The notes beneath the pieces are model-generated. The model made no database searches, was not told the DNA's origin, and saw only the letters and a program-made list of their open reading frames with translations. Shown in pieces: positions 13,009 through 25,865 of a stretch of 64,000 nt of DNA. Location of the stretch: positions 29,508,199-29,572,198 of the forward strand of contig CP137682.1 in the NCBI GenBank assembly GCA_037976565.1. Reading direction: 5' to 3'. The DNA comes from Mesocentrotus franciscanus. Lineage: Eukaryota; Echinodermata; Echinoidea; Camarodonta; Strongylocentrotidae. The stretch's first letter is position 1. Each line of letters begins with the position of its first letter. Made by a program: the position numbers and the translations under genes.

Positions 13009-14847
13009 ATAGACATTACACGTGAACGAAAAATGGAATTCTCAAATCCCACTTTGCAAGTGAAATATGAGCATGATCCCGGCATCTGATCGAAAAATAA
13101 AGGGCACACTTGTGATAGCTTATTGTCTCAGCTACAACATACTCGAAGCTCAGCGAAAACGAAACTAAAACGACGGAGATATTGCTCGCGAAAGACGGGA
13201 ATGTAGAATCCAGTTTTGAAAAAAGTCATGTCCCATAGAGAATACACGCAAAATGTGAACCAGAACGTCAATGACGTAGCGCTCATCCGCATCTCGCAAC
13301 AACAAATATCGTAAATTTTATGTGGTACACTTTTGAACTGGTCAAAAAATAAACATCTGATGCCCTGGAAGGGACATAATTTCATTTAGCTGTACAAGAT
13401 TAAATAGAAACTAAAGGAAATGGAATGAAAATTGGTTGAAAAAGCAATTTTTGTTATTTTTGGAATAAATTTGCATAAATTACAATAATTAATTAATGGA
13501 GAACAATTTTTAAATTCTGTGAAGAAGTTTAGTGTACCAAAGTTAGCTCTACCAGATAAAGCAAACCAAATCAAAATCAGTCGAGAAATGAAGGAGAAGA
13601 AGCATTTTTTGTGATTTCGAATAAATTTGCATAAATTAGCATAGATAATGAATTTTCACGATTCTGTGTAGAAGTTTTAAATCCCCTTCCTAGCCCTATC
13701 ATATGAGACAATCAGAATCAAAATCGGTAGAAAAATAACGAAGAAGAAGCATTTTTCAAAACTGTGGACGGACGGACGACGGACGCCACGCCATGGCATA
13801 AGCTCATCGGGCCCTTCGGGCCGGATGAGCTAAAAATTGACATGCCTCCGTTAATGCAAAAATACACCATGATGCCTTTGTCAAAATGAAAAATTGTGGG
13901 GACTACATTTGTAGAGAATTGTCTCAGCTAGAACATATCAAAATTTGGAAGAAAATCGATCAATATTTACAGAGATACAATCAATTTTCCAAAAATATGC
14001 TGACGTCATAATATGCAAATTAAAATTTTGAGTTCGGAGGCCATTATGATGACGTCATGAGTTAATTGAGGGTCAAATGAGACATGAAATCATATCTCCG
14101 ACTCATAATCTATCCAAATATGAAAAAAATTGGGAGTTCCCATCCATTCTGAAGAGTTACAATGAATTTTGTATAGGCATGTTTTTGCCCATGTATTGTG
14201 GATAAAGATAGCAGGTCCGCGTGCTGTCAACTTTGACGGATGCTCATTACATTTGCTGGTCAGAAAAAGGTGAACAAGGTATCAAAATGCTTGGAAAAAT
14301 GTGCCAAATATGATGACAGAGAAAACTTGGCGATTCTATGTTGCAAAATGCCGGTACACACGAAAACGTGTGCGCGTTTTTTTTTGCAAAATTGCTTAAA
14401 AAGGCCTGAATCGTATCCAAAATGAATTTGAGACGATTTGGAGCATTTTGAAATTTTGCACACGCGCTAACGCGGACCTACGCTAGCACGCGCGTTTTTT
14501 TACCTGAAATTGACCGGACGGATATTGGCCTTGATCATGGTAAATATGAATAAAAAATGACTTTCCGTTATGAAGATATGATCATGAGTTGAAAGTACAA
14601 AAAAACACACAAAATGGCGCCTGGATGACGTCATGAAGATCTGATGACCTTGAAAAGATTGCTGTCACGTCTTATGACCATGACCTATGACTGTGCCAAA
14701 ATTGAACGAAATTGACTAAACCGATCTTGAGTTATCCTGGACACACAAAAGTGCGGAGAAATAAATAAAAATAAAGAATAATAAAGAAGAAAGAAAATTC
14801 TGACTAAATTAATAGGTGATCTGTCAATATACGACAGACCACCTAAT

Positions 14848-16209
14848 ACAGAAATTAATGCAAAATTTCAATCAACTGTGTATCATGGAGTGTAGAAAAT
14901 GGGAGTTATGAAACCATTCCACCAGGGGACTGCAAAGATGCCTGTATAATATCTTCCTAACCAAAGCTATGGGTTGAAAACAGAGGAGCTTGGAAGGTAG
15001 GTGGGCTACTAATGTACATGAACAATGCTATAGGCAATGAGAAGGAAAATAGACCCAAATCACACTCCTCTATAAATAGTGGAATCTTAGAAAGTTAATC
15101 CAAGGGGTTTTACATTTGTCATTGAAATACAGCAACTGTAGGATTTCATTCGCGCTAGCCTAATGGTACAGGTATAATGCTGATCCATGCTACAGGTCAT
15201 CGATGGTTGAAAACAAATCCAAAAATGATATACCCCCTTTAAAGGGCTGACATTCACACACATACCAGTAGGCCTGCATGTACAGTTAAGAACATACTTC
15301 TTGTAAATTTTACGTTTTTTTGTGTTTTTTGTAACTCAAGAATGAAAGGTGGACTGCTTGAGTTAAGGCCTTTGTTGAATACTTTTAGATGAAAGCTTTA
15401 ATGTGTCACATTAAATGAAATAAGCGTTAAAAAAATGATGAAACATTCTCAAGAAAGTGATACATAAATCAACTGTACATGAATGAATATTGAGATATAA
15501 CTTACCATCATAATAAAAGTTGGATTCCTAATCATGATGCCCATATGCTAGTGCTTTCACACATTAATCAACCTCAACATGGTTCCGACATATGAATCCT
15601 CTGTGCTCATTTGATACTCTGCCTGATAGCTCATGATCAAAGAACTTTTCTTGACCTGCATGTCTTGCAGAAGAACTGTGTAAATGAATACAAGCAAATA
15701 ACAGTGAAGACAAGAAGGGCATTCTGTCTTTCCAATCTATTTTTCATAGGAGCGTTTATTTTTTAAAGTGTGAAAGGGTCTATGGATAAGAAAGGATCTA
15801 GATGGATGAGAAAGCTTATTTCTGTATCATTTACCAGTCATTAGGGAGTGGAGAAGAGAAGAAATATGACACCAATAATCTGAGCTAGGCTCTGCATTTG
15901 AATACCTATAGGTAACTCATATGGAAAAGATTTCAAACAAAAGTATGCATGCATGAAAAGAAGTAAAGGCCACTACAGAACAACCCCCTTAGGCTTCATA
16001 TGTTTTTATCCCTAGTTTCCATTTCTTTCTCACATTTTTATTTATTTTCTGCTTCAGAAATATCTGTTTTCAACAATGCATACCACTTTCAATACTTCTT
16101 TACTTCATACTTCATACTTCATACTTCATACTTCATACATCCCAGTAAAGTTTCCTGAATGAGCTGCCAAAAGGATTACCCAACCAAGTACCAAGTAGGA
16201 AACTAGTGT
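14848..16209. other. no gene seen
   Basis: No supported exon. A weak tRNA-like segment near 15145-15215 lacks a B box. Short direct ACTTCATACTTCAT repeats lie at 16100-16138. Confidence 0.5.
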
Positions 16210-16325
16210 TGAGATGGTGGCAGTGGTGGTGGCGAAGGTGGTGGTGGTGGTGGCGGCAAAGGTGGTGGTGGCAGCAAAGGTGGTGGTGGCGGCGGCGAAG
16301 GTGGTGGTGGTGGTGGTAGTAGTTG
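16210..16325. repeat. GGT/GGC array
   Basis: GGTGGTGGTGGC-type trinucleotides with AAAGGTGG interruptions. Confidence 0.9.
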
Positions 16326-16429
16326 TTTGTTTCTTTCTCGTATGGCACATTTTTAACATTTTCTACTCCAGAAATATTTCTTCATTACAACTTTCAAAAC
16401 TACTGCACCTTACCATTATATACAAACAA

Positions 16430-16752
16430 GTAGTAGCAGTGGCAGGAGTGATGGTGGTGGTAGTGGATTGTGAGCAGTAGAAATAGTAGTAGTAGTAGCG
16501 GTGGTAGTAGTGGTAGTGGTAGTGGTAGTAGTAGTAGTAGTAGTGGCAGGAGTGATGGTGGTGGTAGTGGATTGTGTAGCAGTAGAAATAGTAGTAGTAG
16601 TAGTAGTAGTAGTAGTGGCAGGAGTGATGGTGGTGGTAGTGGATTGTGAGCAGTAGAGTAGTAGTAGTAGTAGCGGTGGTAGTAGTGGTAGTAGTGGTAG
16701 TAGTAGTAGTAGTAGTGGCAGGGTGATGGTGGTGGTGGTGTGGTAGTGTAGC

Positions 16753-16784
<32 letters not shown>

Positions 16785-17370
16785 TAGTAGTAGTGGTAGG
16801 TGGTAGTGGATTGGTGTAGTAAGTAGTAGTAGTAGTAGCGGTGGTAGTAGTGGTAGTGGTAGTGGTAGTGGTAGTAGTAGTAGTAGTAGTGGGTGATGGT
16901 GGTGGTAGGAGCAGCAGTAGTAATAGTAGTAGTAGTAGTAGTAGTAGTAGTGGCAGGAGTGATGGTGGTGGTAGTGGATTGTGTAGCAGTAGAAGTAGTA
17001 GTAGTAGTAGCGGTGGTAGTAGTGGTAGTGGTAGTGGTAGTAGTAGTAGTAGTAGTGGCAGGAGTGATGGTGGTGGTAGTGGATTGTGTAGCAGTAGAAA
17101 TAGTAGTAGTAGTAGCGGTAGGTAGTAGTAGTGGTAGTGGTAGTGGTAGTAGTAGTAGTAGTAGTAGTGGCAGGAGTGATGGTGGTGGTAGTGGATTGTG
17201 TAGCAGTAGAAGTAGTAGTAGTAGTAGCGGTGGTAGTAGTGGTAGTGGTAGTGGTAGTAGTAGTAGTGGTGGTAGTAGTAGTATTAATAGTAGTAGTAGC
17301 AGCAGTAAGAGCAGCAGCAGCAGCAGCAGGAGGCGGAGTAGTAGTCTATAGTAGTAAGAGCAGTAGTATA
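16430..17370. repeat. 0.94-kb (TAG)n array with higher-order units
   Basis: (GTA)n runs alternate with a conserved insert containing GGCAGGAGTGATGGTGGTGG and TAGTGGATTGTG. The insert recurs about seven times with spacing of roughly 70-160 bases. Open frames of up to 326 codons across it are pure repeat translation. Confidence 0.9.
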
Positions 17371-18370
17371 TATGTTCCATAAAATAGAATGAATGGGAAC
17401 TAAAAATCTTAGGAATTTTGTTTATCCATTATAAGTATCAATTTTAATTATAAATTGCTCAAATTATAGACACACATACCCTAATTATTATGTTATATAC
17501 AATCATTATGAAATACTGTACTCATGAGCTTTAACATTAATTTATTTTATAATGTGTAATAATTTGATTATAGCATATTGTTATCCATGTATCAGACTCT
17601 ATGGTTTCTTTGATTTTGTGTACATTATTTCTACCATTGTTATCTATCTGTTGGAATTTTTATTTGTATTTGAAATCCAACTTCAAATTTTGGTTGCAAT
17701 TAAGAAATAATAATAATAATGATTTTAATCCCTTTGTCCTTCCTAGTTGTTCTTGAAGTAACTATAGGATAAATACTATGAACCTCCACACCAGACAATT
17801 AACTAATATGGCAAAGAAAGTTAACAAAATATGGAAGCTTTAATTAATTGGACAGTGTTGCTTAACAACCCCATGCAATATTCATAGTGTAATTTCCTGC
17901 CTTCTCTCACCCTCTCCATTCATACATGCATGCTTTAATTACCAATGTTACAATCTAATGATATCAAAGATGGGATGCAGATTTAGTTGACCTTTTTACT
18001 TAATTAATTTTATACTAAAATTTCCTGAGCTGAAAAGAGTCTCTTTTTTGTGGGTGGGGTGTCTTCATTCTCTTATCCTCTCCCTACTGCCAATGTCATC
18101 ACTCCTACGTGTACCGCAACTACCAATATACTACAACAGCTTTACACCACATTATAGGTTTAGTACAAGAACCACTCAGCTAGTCAACCTAGGCAATAAT
18201 TAACAAGTAAATCTGGGTGAACCGGTAGTTATGTGGAGTGAATAGGGGGGACATTTGACAAGCATTTAGGCATAATTTGTTTACCCTAAAGAATGATTCT
18301 GATCTCATTCAAAAGTTCCCATTCATCATGTTTTATCGTACATGTATACCACTACTACTATTACTACTAC
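17371..18370. other. no gene seen
   Basis: AT-rich spacer between two trinucleotide arrays. No open frame and no repeat I recognise. Confidence 0.6.
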
Positions 18371-18639
18371 TAGTGGTCTAGTGGATAAGTCGTCGGACTG
18401 TGGATCACAGGGTCCGCGGTTCGAGTCCCGCCACGGCACTAATGTCCTTTGGCAAGATATTAATCTATATTTGCCACTCTCCATGCACCCATGCAGGTGT
18501 TACATGAGTACCGATAGGAAGGAATTCCTTGAATGCAGCGAGCGCCAAAATCGGCTGCCTAGCAGAGCCGGGGTAATAGTTGGAGCGCCTTGAGCACCAT
18601 GCATGGTGGATATGTGCACTATATAAATACCCAATATTA

Positions 18640-18645
<6 letters not shown>
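18371..18645 (+). mobile_element. tRNA-headed SINE
   Basis: The head carries a Pol III A-box-like TGGTCTAGTGGATAAGT and an exact B box GGTTCGAGTCC (18418-18428), with a tRNA-His/Asp-like anticodon arm. A body follows (GTCCTTTGGCAAGATATTAA, later GCGCCTTGAGCACCATGCA). It runs into (ATT)/(TAC) repeats as its tail. The body is shared with 37438-37600 and in part with the element at 28.6 kb, so this is a dispersed family. Confidence 0.85.
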
Positions 18646-18900
<255 letters not shown>

Positions 18901-19119
18901 ACCATCGCATCACCAACATTACATCTTCTATTTTGTGACATTACATGTATAATTACATCATCAAAAGCTCATGTATAGTCATTAACATTATCACCATTAA
19001 GTGAACACATTATCACCATCATAATTATTTTCATAAGAGTCATGACAAACTGAATCATCACATCATCATGATGTTTATTATCATCACCAACTCCATCATC
19101 ATCTCTATCATTATTATCA

Positions 19120-19735
19120 TCTACATCATCATCATCATAATTCTCATCATATAGGTTATAATCATTTCCAACTTAATGATCACTTCATCATTATCATCAT
19201 AATCATCACCACCACCATCATCCCTATCATTACCATCATCATCAAAATTATCATCTTCATCATCACCACCATTATCATTACCATCATCATCAAAATTATC
19301 ATAATCATCACCATCATCATCCCTATCATTACCATCATCATCAAAATTATCATCTTCATCATCACCACCATTATCATTACCATCATCATCAAAATTATCA
19401 TAATCATCACCACCACCATCATCCCTATCATTACCATCATCATCAAAATTATCATCTTCATCATCACCACCATTATCATTACCATCATCATCAAAATTAT
19501 CATCTTCATCTTCACCACCATTATCATTACCATCATCATCAAAATTATCATCTTCATCTTCACCACCATTATCATTACCATCATCATCAAAATTATCATC
19601 TTCATCTTCACCACCATTATCATTACCATCATCATCAAAATTATCATCTTCATCATCACCACCATTATCATTACCATTATTATCAAAATTATCATCTTCA
19701 CCATCATAATCATCATTATTATCACCATCATAGCT
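19120..19735. repeat. ATC-rich minisatellite, about 48-bp unit
   Basis: Units with TTATCATTACCATCATCATC and AAAATTATCATCTTCATC repeat about eleven times, some lengthened to about 57 bases. On the minus strand one frame stays open for 222 codons and reads as an acidic D/N/G/E repeat (DDNFDDDGNDNGGEDE). No splice sites or homology support a gene. Confidence 0.9.
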
Positions 19736-20087
19736 ATTAATATCCTCGTCCCTGTCCTTCTCTTCATACTCCTGCTCCCCTTCATTCATCAGAAGGAGTA
19801 CACTCAGCTAATCAGAAGTCATACTTCATCTACACTCACTCATCTCCCACCCATTCCAATTAAACCTCATCCTTTCAAATTGATTGCCATATCAACAATG
19901 AATGTTCAACAATAAATTCTAGGAATGGATTTTCAAATGTATATTCCATGTTGCCTGGGGCAATCGTGGCTAGATGACTTAAGAGAGGCATCATCACTAT
20001 ATCATAGATATGGGAAGATTATGGGATATATAATGTGAAGCACAAGGGATTCCAAATCATAAAAACATGAATATCTCCTTTTCTTAA

Positions 20088-20338
20088 AGCCCCTCTAAAG
20101 TGTTGGGAGCGCCAAAAGTTTGATGGCAAAATTTCACTTAAATTGTATCATAATGTAAAAGAGGATGTAATTTCAGACACATTTCTGCAAGGATTTCAAA
20201 ACAAATGTGTTTGAAGTCGAATATTGATGAAAGAATACAAAATTTAGGTTTTCTGCGTACCTGTCACATTATGATACAATTTAAGTGAAATTTTGCCATC
20301 AAATTTTTGGCGAATTTGGGGAACACTTTAGAGGGGCT
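20088..20338. mobile_element. TTAA-flanked MITE, 251 bp
   Basis: Inverted arms of about 75 bp start AGCCCCTCTAAAGTGTT and end with its reverse complement. Both sides are flanked by TTAA (20084-20087 and 20339-20342), the target duplication typical of piggyBac-type elements. There is no coding capacity inside, so it would depend on a transposase elsewhere. Confidence 0.8.
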
Positions 20339-20937
20339 TTAATCTTCATGCATGAAACATACTGGGTCACGTACCAGTCTGCAGACATATTCTTTAAACT
20401 ACATGCACAACTATCATTAAGACTTTCTTTGATGTAGAATTTGAAGGATTATCATAATCTCTTTAAAATTCATTGCTAATATTCATAGAAAAATTGGGTT
20501 GCATTTCCATAATTATACATGTATGTGACACCTGTGAGGCATGATAATCACAACTTACATGTTCGGGATGATTGCATTGAAAAGATGTACTTGGAACAGT
20601 TCTGTATGCAATGCATCACAGCTCACTCACACCGGACTAATGTGTGTATAAATCTAGAATGCGGCGAATAAACTGCTGGGACATCACCATCATATTTAAG
20701 ACTGATTCGGGCATAGCCTAATAGAGATTGAAGATTATTCCATTTGGTTTGGGAGAAGATTTCATTTTGAGAAATTCTCTTCTTCAGGGGTGGATTTTGT
20801 TAATGCTGCTCCTGGAATGCTCATTATGTAATACCTGTCAGGTATAGACCCAGAAGTAAGACTTTAGAATTATTACATGCACTTTCTGGGAAAAATAGAC
20901 AGATTATGCCTTTACTGACATAAACGTAGAAACTCCA

Positions 20938-21249
20938 GGGGGGTGCTTTACAAAGATCCTAAGTTGAACTTATCTCTAAGTTGGACTTAGAAATTATGGA
21001 GAGCCAATTGTAGCCTTAAAATAAAATATATTCAAAAGCGAAAATTCAAGTATTTGAGACTTTTTATAAATTCCTCATCAAGAACATCAAATCTCCTTGA
21101 TAATTGAAAATATGAATACTTTGAATCAACATTTTATGCCTTTTAAAATAACTTTTTTTAAATATTTTTATAGATGCTAACGGCTTTCCATAACTTTTAA
21201 GTCCAACTTAGAGATAAGTTCAACTTAGGATCTTTGTGAAACACCCCCC
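20938..21249. mobile_element. inverted-repeat MITE, about 310 bp
   Basis: GGGGGGTGCTTTACAAAGAT at the left and its near reverse complement (ATCTTTGTGAAACACCCCCC) at the right bound long inverted arms. These include AAGTTGAACTTATCTCTAAG and its mirrored copy. The middle is AT-rich and non-coding. No clear target duplication was seen. Confidence 0.8.
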
Positions 21250-22709
21250 AGGACTCTTAAAAACATTTCAAGAACAATAAACGTACTTCATATAAGTTTT
21301 CAGTAATAAAAGATAAAATTTTGAACATCAAATGAGACTTTCACAGGGTTTTATGGTTTGGGTTTGTGTTTGAATCAAATGATGAAGTTAGGGATTTGTC
21401 TAGGAAATCGTGTATGAAATTGACCACGGAGCGATCGTCGCTGAAGCATGTGTCATACAACCAAAATCAAAACGAAGCAACCTTTTAGATTGTGTTTACA
21501 TGATGCTCATTTAATAGATTTTTACCAGTACAATAAAAAAATCAAGAATTTCTCTTTTAGATTAGACAATAATTAGGTTTTCATAGCGGAAAAGAAAAAT
21601 ATAAATAAATAAAGGTAAAACGTAGCATAGCAAATTTAGTTCATCATGTTTCTTGTATCTTGGATATTACTTATCAGAGCTGGGGGGGGGGGGTGGACAA
21701 TATTTTTAAAATATATGAAAATGTCCTAGAGGGCACTCTTGCACATAAAGTCTGGTTCTTGCTTGTCGTGATGCTCTTCTTCTTCCTCTTCCTCTCCTTC
21801 TTCCTCTTCTTCTCTTTAAATTGATAAGCAGCCTCTCATGAGCTTAACTTCCATCCAACAAACAAAAGAGACAGTTACATGCACCTGCTGTTCACCTTGG
21901 ATAAACTGTAAGCGAGGTTACAGGTATAATGACAATCTCAAGTATACATCTGATTACTTGCATTTAAGTGCTTGATGTTGATTGTGAAATGAAGGTCGGT
22001 TGCAGTTCTGGTGATTAAAAGTCCTTACATTATGAGAAATTAATTTGATCTGCATGATTATATCAATTAAATATAAGGTTCCATGATTGTTTATAAGATT
22101 TTCTTAAAAAGATATATTTCAATGGCCAGACAAACAATTCTGCATGATGAACAGAGGACAAAAGGGTCCAAATCCATCAAAACAGTTTTTGAGTTATTAG
22201 GAGAAAAAAGACTTAACCTGAAGACTACAGAATTCTCTAATTCCCAGCATAGCCTTCATACAAGGACCAACTGGTTCCCCTCTACAAGCAACAGGTTTAT
22301 AGTCTAGGTTAAGTTCAAGAGATCAAACTTTTACTTTTTCATAGAGTGTAGTACCTTTAATGCAAGCACATGCACTATTTAATACATATTGATGAAAATG
22401 TTCTGTCTCTTTAAAAAGTTGTTGTTTTTATATCAATGTCTCAAAAACTGTTCTGATGGATTCGTGCTTTTATTCAAAGATTCAAAGAGGCACTTTCTTT
22501 GGAAAAGAAATGTTCTTAAAGATCGTAAGCCTACATTTTAGTTTGAATACACTATTCACGTTACATTTTAACAAGCACTACAAGCGGTATCTTCATTGTG
22601 ATGTTTTACATTACAAATTGCTTACATTTATTTTGAAGGTTTCTTGTAAAAAAACAAAATGTAGGAAAAATGTCCACAATTGACTATTTGTACATGTACC
22701 AACCATTTA
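21250..22709. other. no gene seen
   Basis: Contains a G run at 21690-21703 and a CTT-rich patch at 21776-21818. Two short frames (22083-22307 and 22456-22683) have no recognisable similarity. Confidence 0.5.
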
Positions 22710-23118
22710 AGGGTGCGTTTATCATGTCTTTCCACTCAGAATCAGCGTTTCTATATGTACATATCGAACCCCACTATATGAACATGTTTTGCGGGATGTC
22801 ACGTTTATCGACTCTTCACGATTCAAAATAAAGGCCCTGTCTCTGCGCAGCTGCTTTGCCCCGTTTGACCCGGGAAGCAGATTAGCCTGGGAAGGTCCGA
22901 TTTGTATGTGTCGTTCAAAACAGCTTTGCGTTTATCATGTCTCAGAAACGTGATTCTGGCTGTATGTCACATTCAAAACGCACTTTTTTTGGCGTTACAA
23001 TATGCCCATATCTAAAGACGTTTGAAAGAGGCTTTGCGTTTATCACCTTAAAAATTTGCCTGAAAGACGTTTGAAACCGCTGATTCTAGGCAAAAAAATT
23101 GGACAATAAATGCACCCT
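22710..23118. mobile_element. inverted-repeat element, about 410 bp
   Basis: Termini AGGGTGCGTTTAT and ATAAATGCACCCT are inverted copies with one mismatch. AATCAGCG near 22741 and CGCTGATT near 23078 pair inside, and GCGTTTATCA recurs four times within. It is non-coding. Confidence 0.65.
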
Positions 23119-24589
23119 ATGACTATTAGACATCAACTGATATCATATATATATATATATATATATCTTTTGGAGTTGCATTGAATTGCAAAATCATACA
23201 CATGGCCTGGGTATGATGAAAATATTGTGATTTCAATTTTTTCAATACCACTTGTTTGTCGTATCAGATCAACAAGGGTCAAACTTAACAATGCTTTCAA
23301 AATAATAAACCTTAAAACAACAATGGAACACAGTAAACAGTCTTCAAAAGAATACATTACGAATTGAAAAGAGAATTCTGCGTAAGGTCGCACAATGTCT
23401 CCATCTTTGATATTCCCTTAAATGGTACATCACATAGCAAAAAATTTGCTCATCATTGATTACTCCACATAATCATGTTACCGGTATTTCTACATAAATA
23501 CTTTATTACACAGATCTTCCTTTTCCTCCATTATCTTATGCAATTTCAATGCTTGATTTTCCTTTTACAATAACATATATTTTTTGCAGTGTAAGATGAT
23601 AAGCTACATGCAACCATGAATTTAAAATCATGATTAAAATGTCATACCATGTTATATAAACTTTTAAGTTACTTTCCACCACACACATTTCCATGAATCT
23701 TACTAATACTAGTATCAGAGATAGATCATCATGATGCTCTGTACTATTGTAAATGCAGTTTTTGAGTGCCTGAACAAGGACACATACTGTACATGTATTG
23801 GCTAAATGTGGCAAATAAACTGATGGTTTGAATTTAGAAGCCACAAGTACACTGTAACTACATGTATGCTTGACAAGATCATGTATCATGTTTACCTTTA
23901 ATCTTAGACATAATACAGCTCACCTCTAACCTTTAACCTCTCATGTAACCTCTGACCCTTCGATGACATCTAATATATAGGAGAGCTGGGCAGCTCATAG
24001 CTTCTGGGAGAACAGACGAGGATGAGCAGATCCAATCATTTGTTTGTTCGTGTGGTTGCTAACTTCAGTCATATGGGGAGGCTAGTTGAAAGCCAGTCTA
24101 GTGTGTTATCATCAAGTTCTTTTAAGCCTTCAAAGGCATAGGGAGCCTGGTGGATGTTGCAACTGGAGAGAATACCGTCGATGGCTGCATGCATGCACAG
24201 GGGTTAGATGGCTCATCTCCAAGCATTGTGCCCAAAGGAAAGAGAGATAGATATCTCCCTCTGCAGTGCAGGTACATCATTTACATCATCGTGGCTGAAG
24301 CTCTTGAGGATATCATCAAAGGCAACACTAGTCGAGGTACAAGGATCTTATCTCCTCAGACTTCAAATCAATGAGAACATAATCCACCTTTGATATACAG
24401 TAAAGAAAATCTCATTTTTCTTGCATGTACAAAGGTAAATCAGGACATCTGATCTTGAAATGGCTTCAATTTGTTTGGATCTCAGCTAGCATGTCTAGAC
24501 AGCTTTTTCAGATTTCAGAAAAAGCAACTCCAAGTCTTTGTTGCCACACGTTTGCCAAAGTAGATGCCAGGGTTGAAAAGACTCTCTCT
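23119..24589. other. SMG8 downstream region, no gene seen
   Basis: Begins with a (TA)n run (23141-23166). Short frames at 23536-23889 (minus) and 24150-24393 (plus) are not recognised and have no splice support. Part may be SMG8 3' UTR if the far polyadenylation signal is used. Confidence 0.45.
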
Positions 24590-25062
24590 GAGCTCTTCTA
24601 GTGATCAATGATCATTCTCCTTCAGAGGTAAGGGTACCCTTGATGGTGTGAATAATCAAATGGTCTCAGGTTTTATGAGCTTGTAGGGTCACATGGTACA
24701 GACCCTTGAGAAGCTACTCCTGGGTGGGGGTCGTTGTCTGACAGGACTTTATCTAAGCTCTTCCAGAGGTAACTGATTTTACTCCTTCAACGGGTTAAGA
24801 TACCCTTGATGACAAGGTCAGGTTTCACGAGCTTGGTGGATCAACAGGTACAGTCTTATGAGAACCATGACCCCCTATGGTGGAGATTGTTGTCAGTGCT
24901 AAAAAGGACTTTCAGCTCTTCCAGTGGCCAATGGTCCTTCCCTTTCAGACATTTAAAGTACCCTTGATAGTCAGCTCATGTTTCAGGGGCTTGTAGGGTC
25001 ACCAGGTAGAGTCCTTTGAGAAGCTTAGCCCCTGGTGTGGGTTGATTGTCTGCAGGGGGCAT
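24590..25062. repeat. tandem repeat of about 190 bp, 2.5-3 units, beyond the SMG8 stop
   Basis: Recurring blocks are TAGGGTCAC near 24688 and 24996, GAGCTTGGTGGATCA at the equivalent place near 24830, AGCTCTTC(C/T)AG near 24593, 24759 and 24915, and TACCCTTGATG near 24637 and 24801. Units are 15-25% diverged by eye. The array lies 0.6-1.1 kb downstream of the SMG8 stop, in the 3' UTR or just beyond. Confidence 0.7.
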
Positions 25063-25461
25063 GACTGGACCCATTTCACTCCCATATACAAATCTGGGTC
25101 AAAAGTTTGGTCAAGGAAGATTGATACATGCTTGCATTCAATTATTATATATGGAAATATACTAATATTTTTCTATATCTTTTATATTTTTCTTCCAGAA
25201 TTAACTGTTCCAAAGATTATTGCAATATACTTTTCAATAAACCTCATGAAAAAAAAATTCACTCAAATACTATAGGTATGAAAGTGTCTGTTCAGAACCA
25301 GAAGGGCATGAACTCTCATAGAAAGTATAAGAGTAAATGCCCTTCTTCCTCCAAACAGAAGCAATAGTACCAAATTTTGTTTCAATGATAAACATTTCAT
25401 ATGGAAACTCAAATGATAACTTGGTCAAACCAGGAATATTATTCTTGTCCAATGTCCTGTG

Positions 25462-25467
25462 TTTAAT
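25462..25467 (-). promoter_or_regulatory. possible SMG8 polyadenylation signal (ATTAAA)
   Basis: The first ATTAAA hexamer on the minus strand after the SMG8 stop lies about 180 bases downstream. The first AATAAA I noticed is much further on, near 23504. Transcript data would be needed to choose between them. Confidence 0.25.
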
Positions 25468-25648
25468 TGAGAATTTTACATGAATTTATCTCATAATGAC
25501 ACCCAATCAAATTCATTCCAGCAATTTGTAGAGCACCAATATCTAGTGGCCTAATCAATGGTGCTGATGAGACAACTGACTATTCTGTCCATGTTTCACC
25601 TGGGAAAGACTGAGGTAGTGCCTAGTTGAAAGCAATGTGGAATAAGGT

Positions 25649-25865
25649 TCAAGGCTTCAAGCTGATAAGTGAGAAAGGATACGGGTATCTGAGGACCCAC
25701 ATGCTGCTAGGGGTGAGGGTAATGCCCTCATCCGCTGGTAGAGGGGTGAAGACAGGTGTGGGGTGTGGTCCTGGTCTGACCTTGGGGTTCAGTTTGATGT
25801 AGACCGGTTTGGGTGGAGTCACTATGAATGACCTGATCAGCTGACCTAATGGAGGCTTGTTGGCT
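25649..25865 (-). CDS. SMG8: SMG8 last coding exon and stop
   Basis: Begins (R)ANKPPLGQLIRSFIVTPP and ends MWVLRYPYPFSLISLKP before TGA. It aligns with human HYAQLMRLFVVVPDAPLQI...LWVLRFPYAY. Human continues about 26 residues past this motif, so this C-terminus is somewhat shorter. The acceptor is TTTTCCTCAG. Confidence 0.95.

Larger units (their letters stand above)
12054..14847. mobile_element. 2.8-kb block bounded by 15-bp inverted termini
   Basis: ATTAGGTGGTCTGTC (12054-12068) and its exact reverse complement (14833-14847) bound this segment. Inside are the tRNA-Gly-like head, related blocks (GAAGAAGCATTTTT, AATAAATTTGCATAAATT), and a hairpin-rich GGACGGACGGACGACGGACG followed by CGGGCCCTTCGGGCCGG. 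There is no coding frame. It could be one non-autonomous element or several nested repeats. Confidence 0.4.

Noticed and set aside
15145..15215. tRNA gene
   Set aside because: An A-box-like GCTAGCCTAATGGTACAGG is present, but there is no B box or cloverleaf.
16400..17380. 326-codon open frame on the minus strand
   Set aside because: It is entirely (TAG)n microsatellite read as leucine, threonine and tyrosine runs.
24150..24393. Small coding gene downstream of SMG8
   Set aside because: Unrecognised 61-74-codon frames overlap each other; no homology or exon signals.
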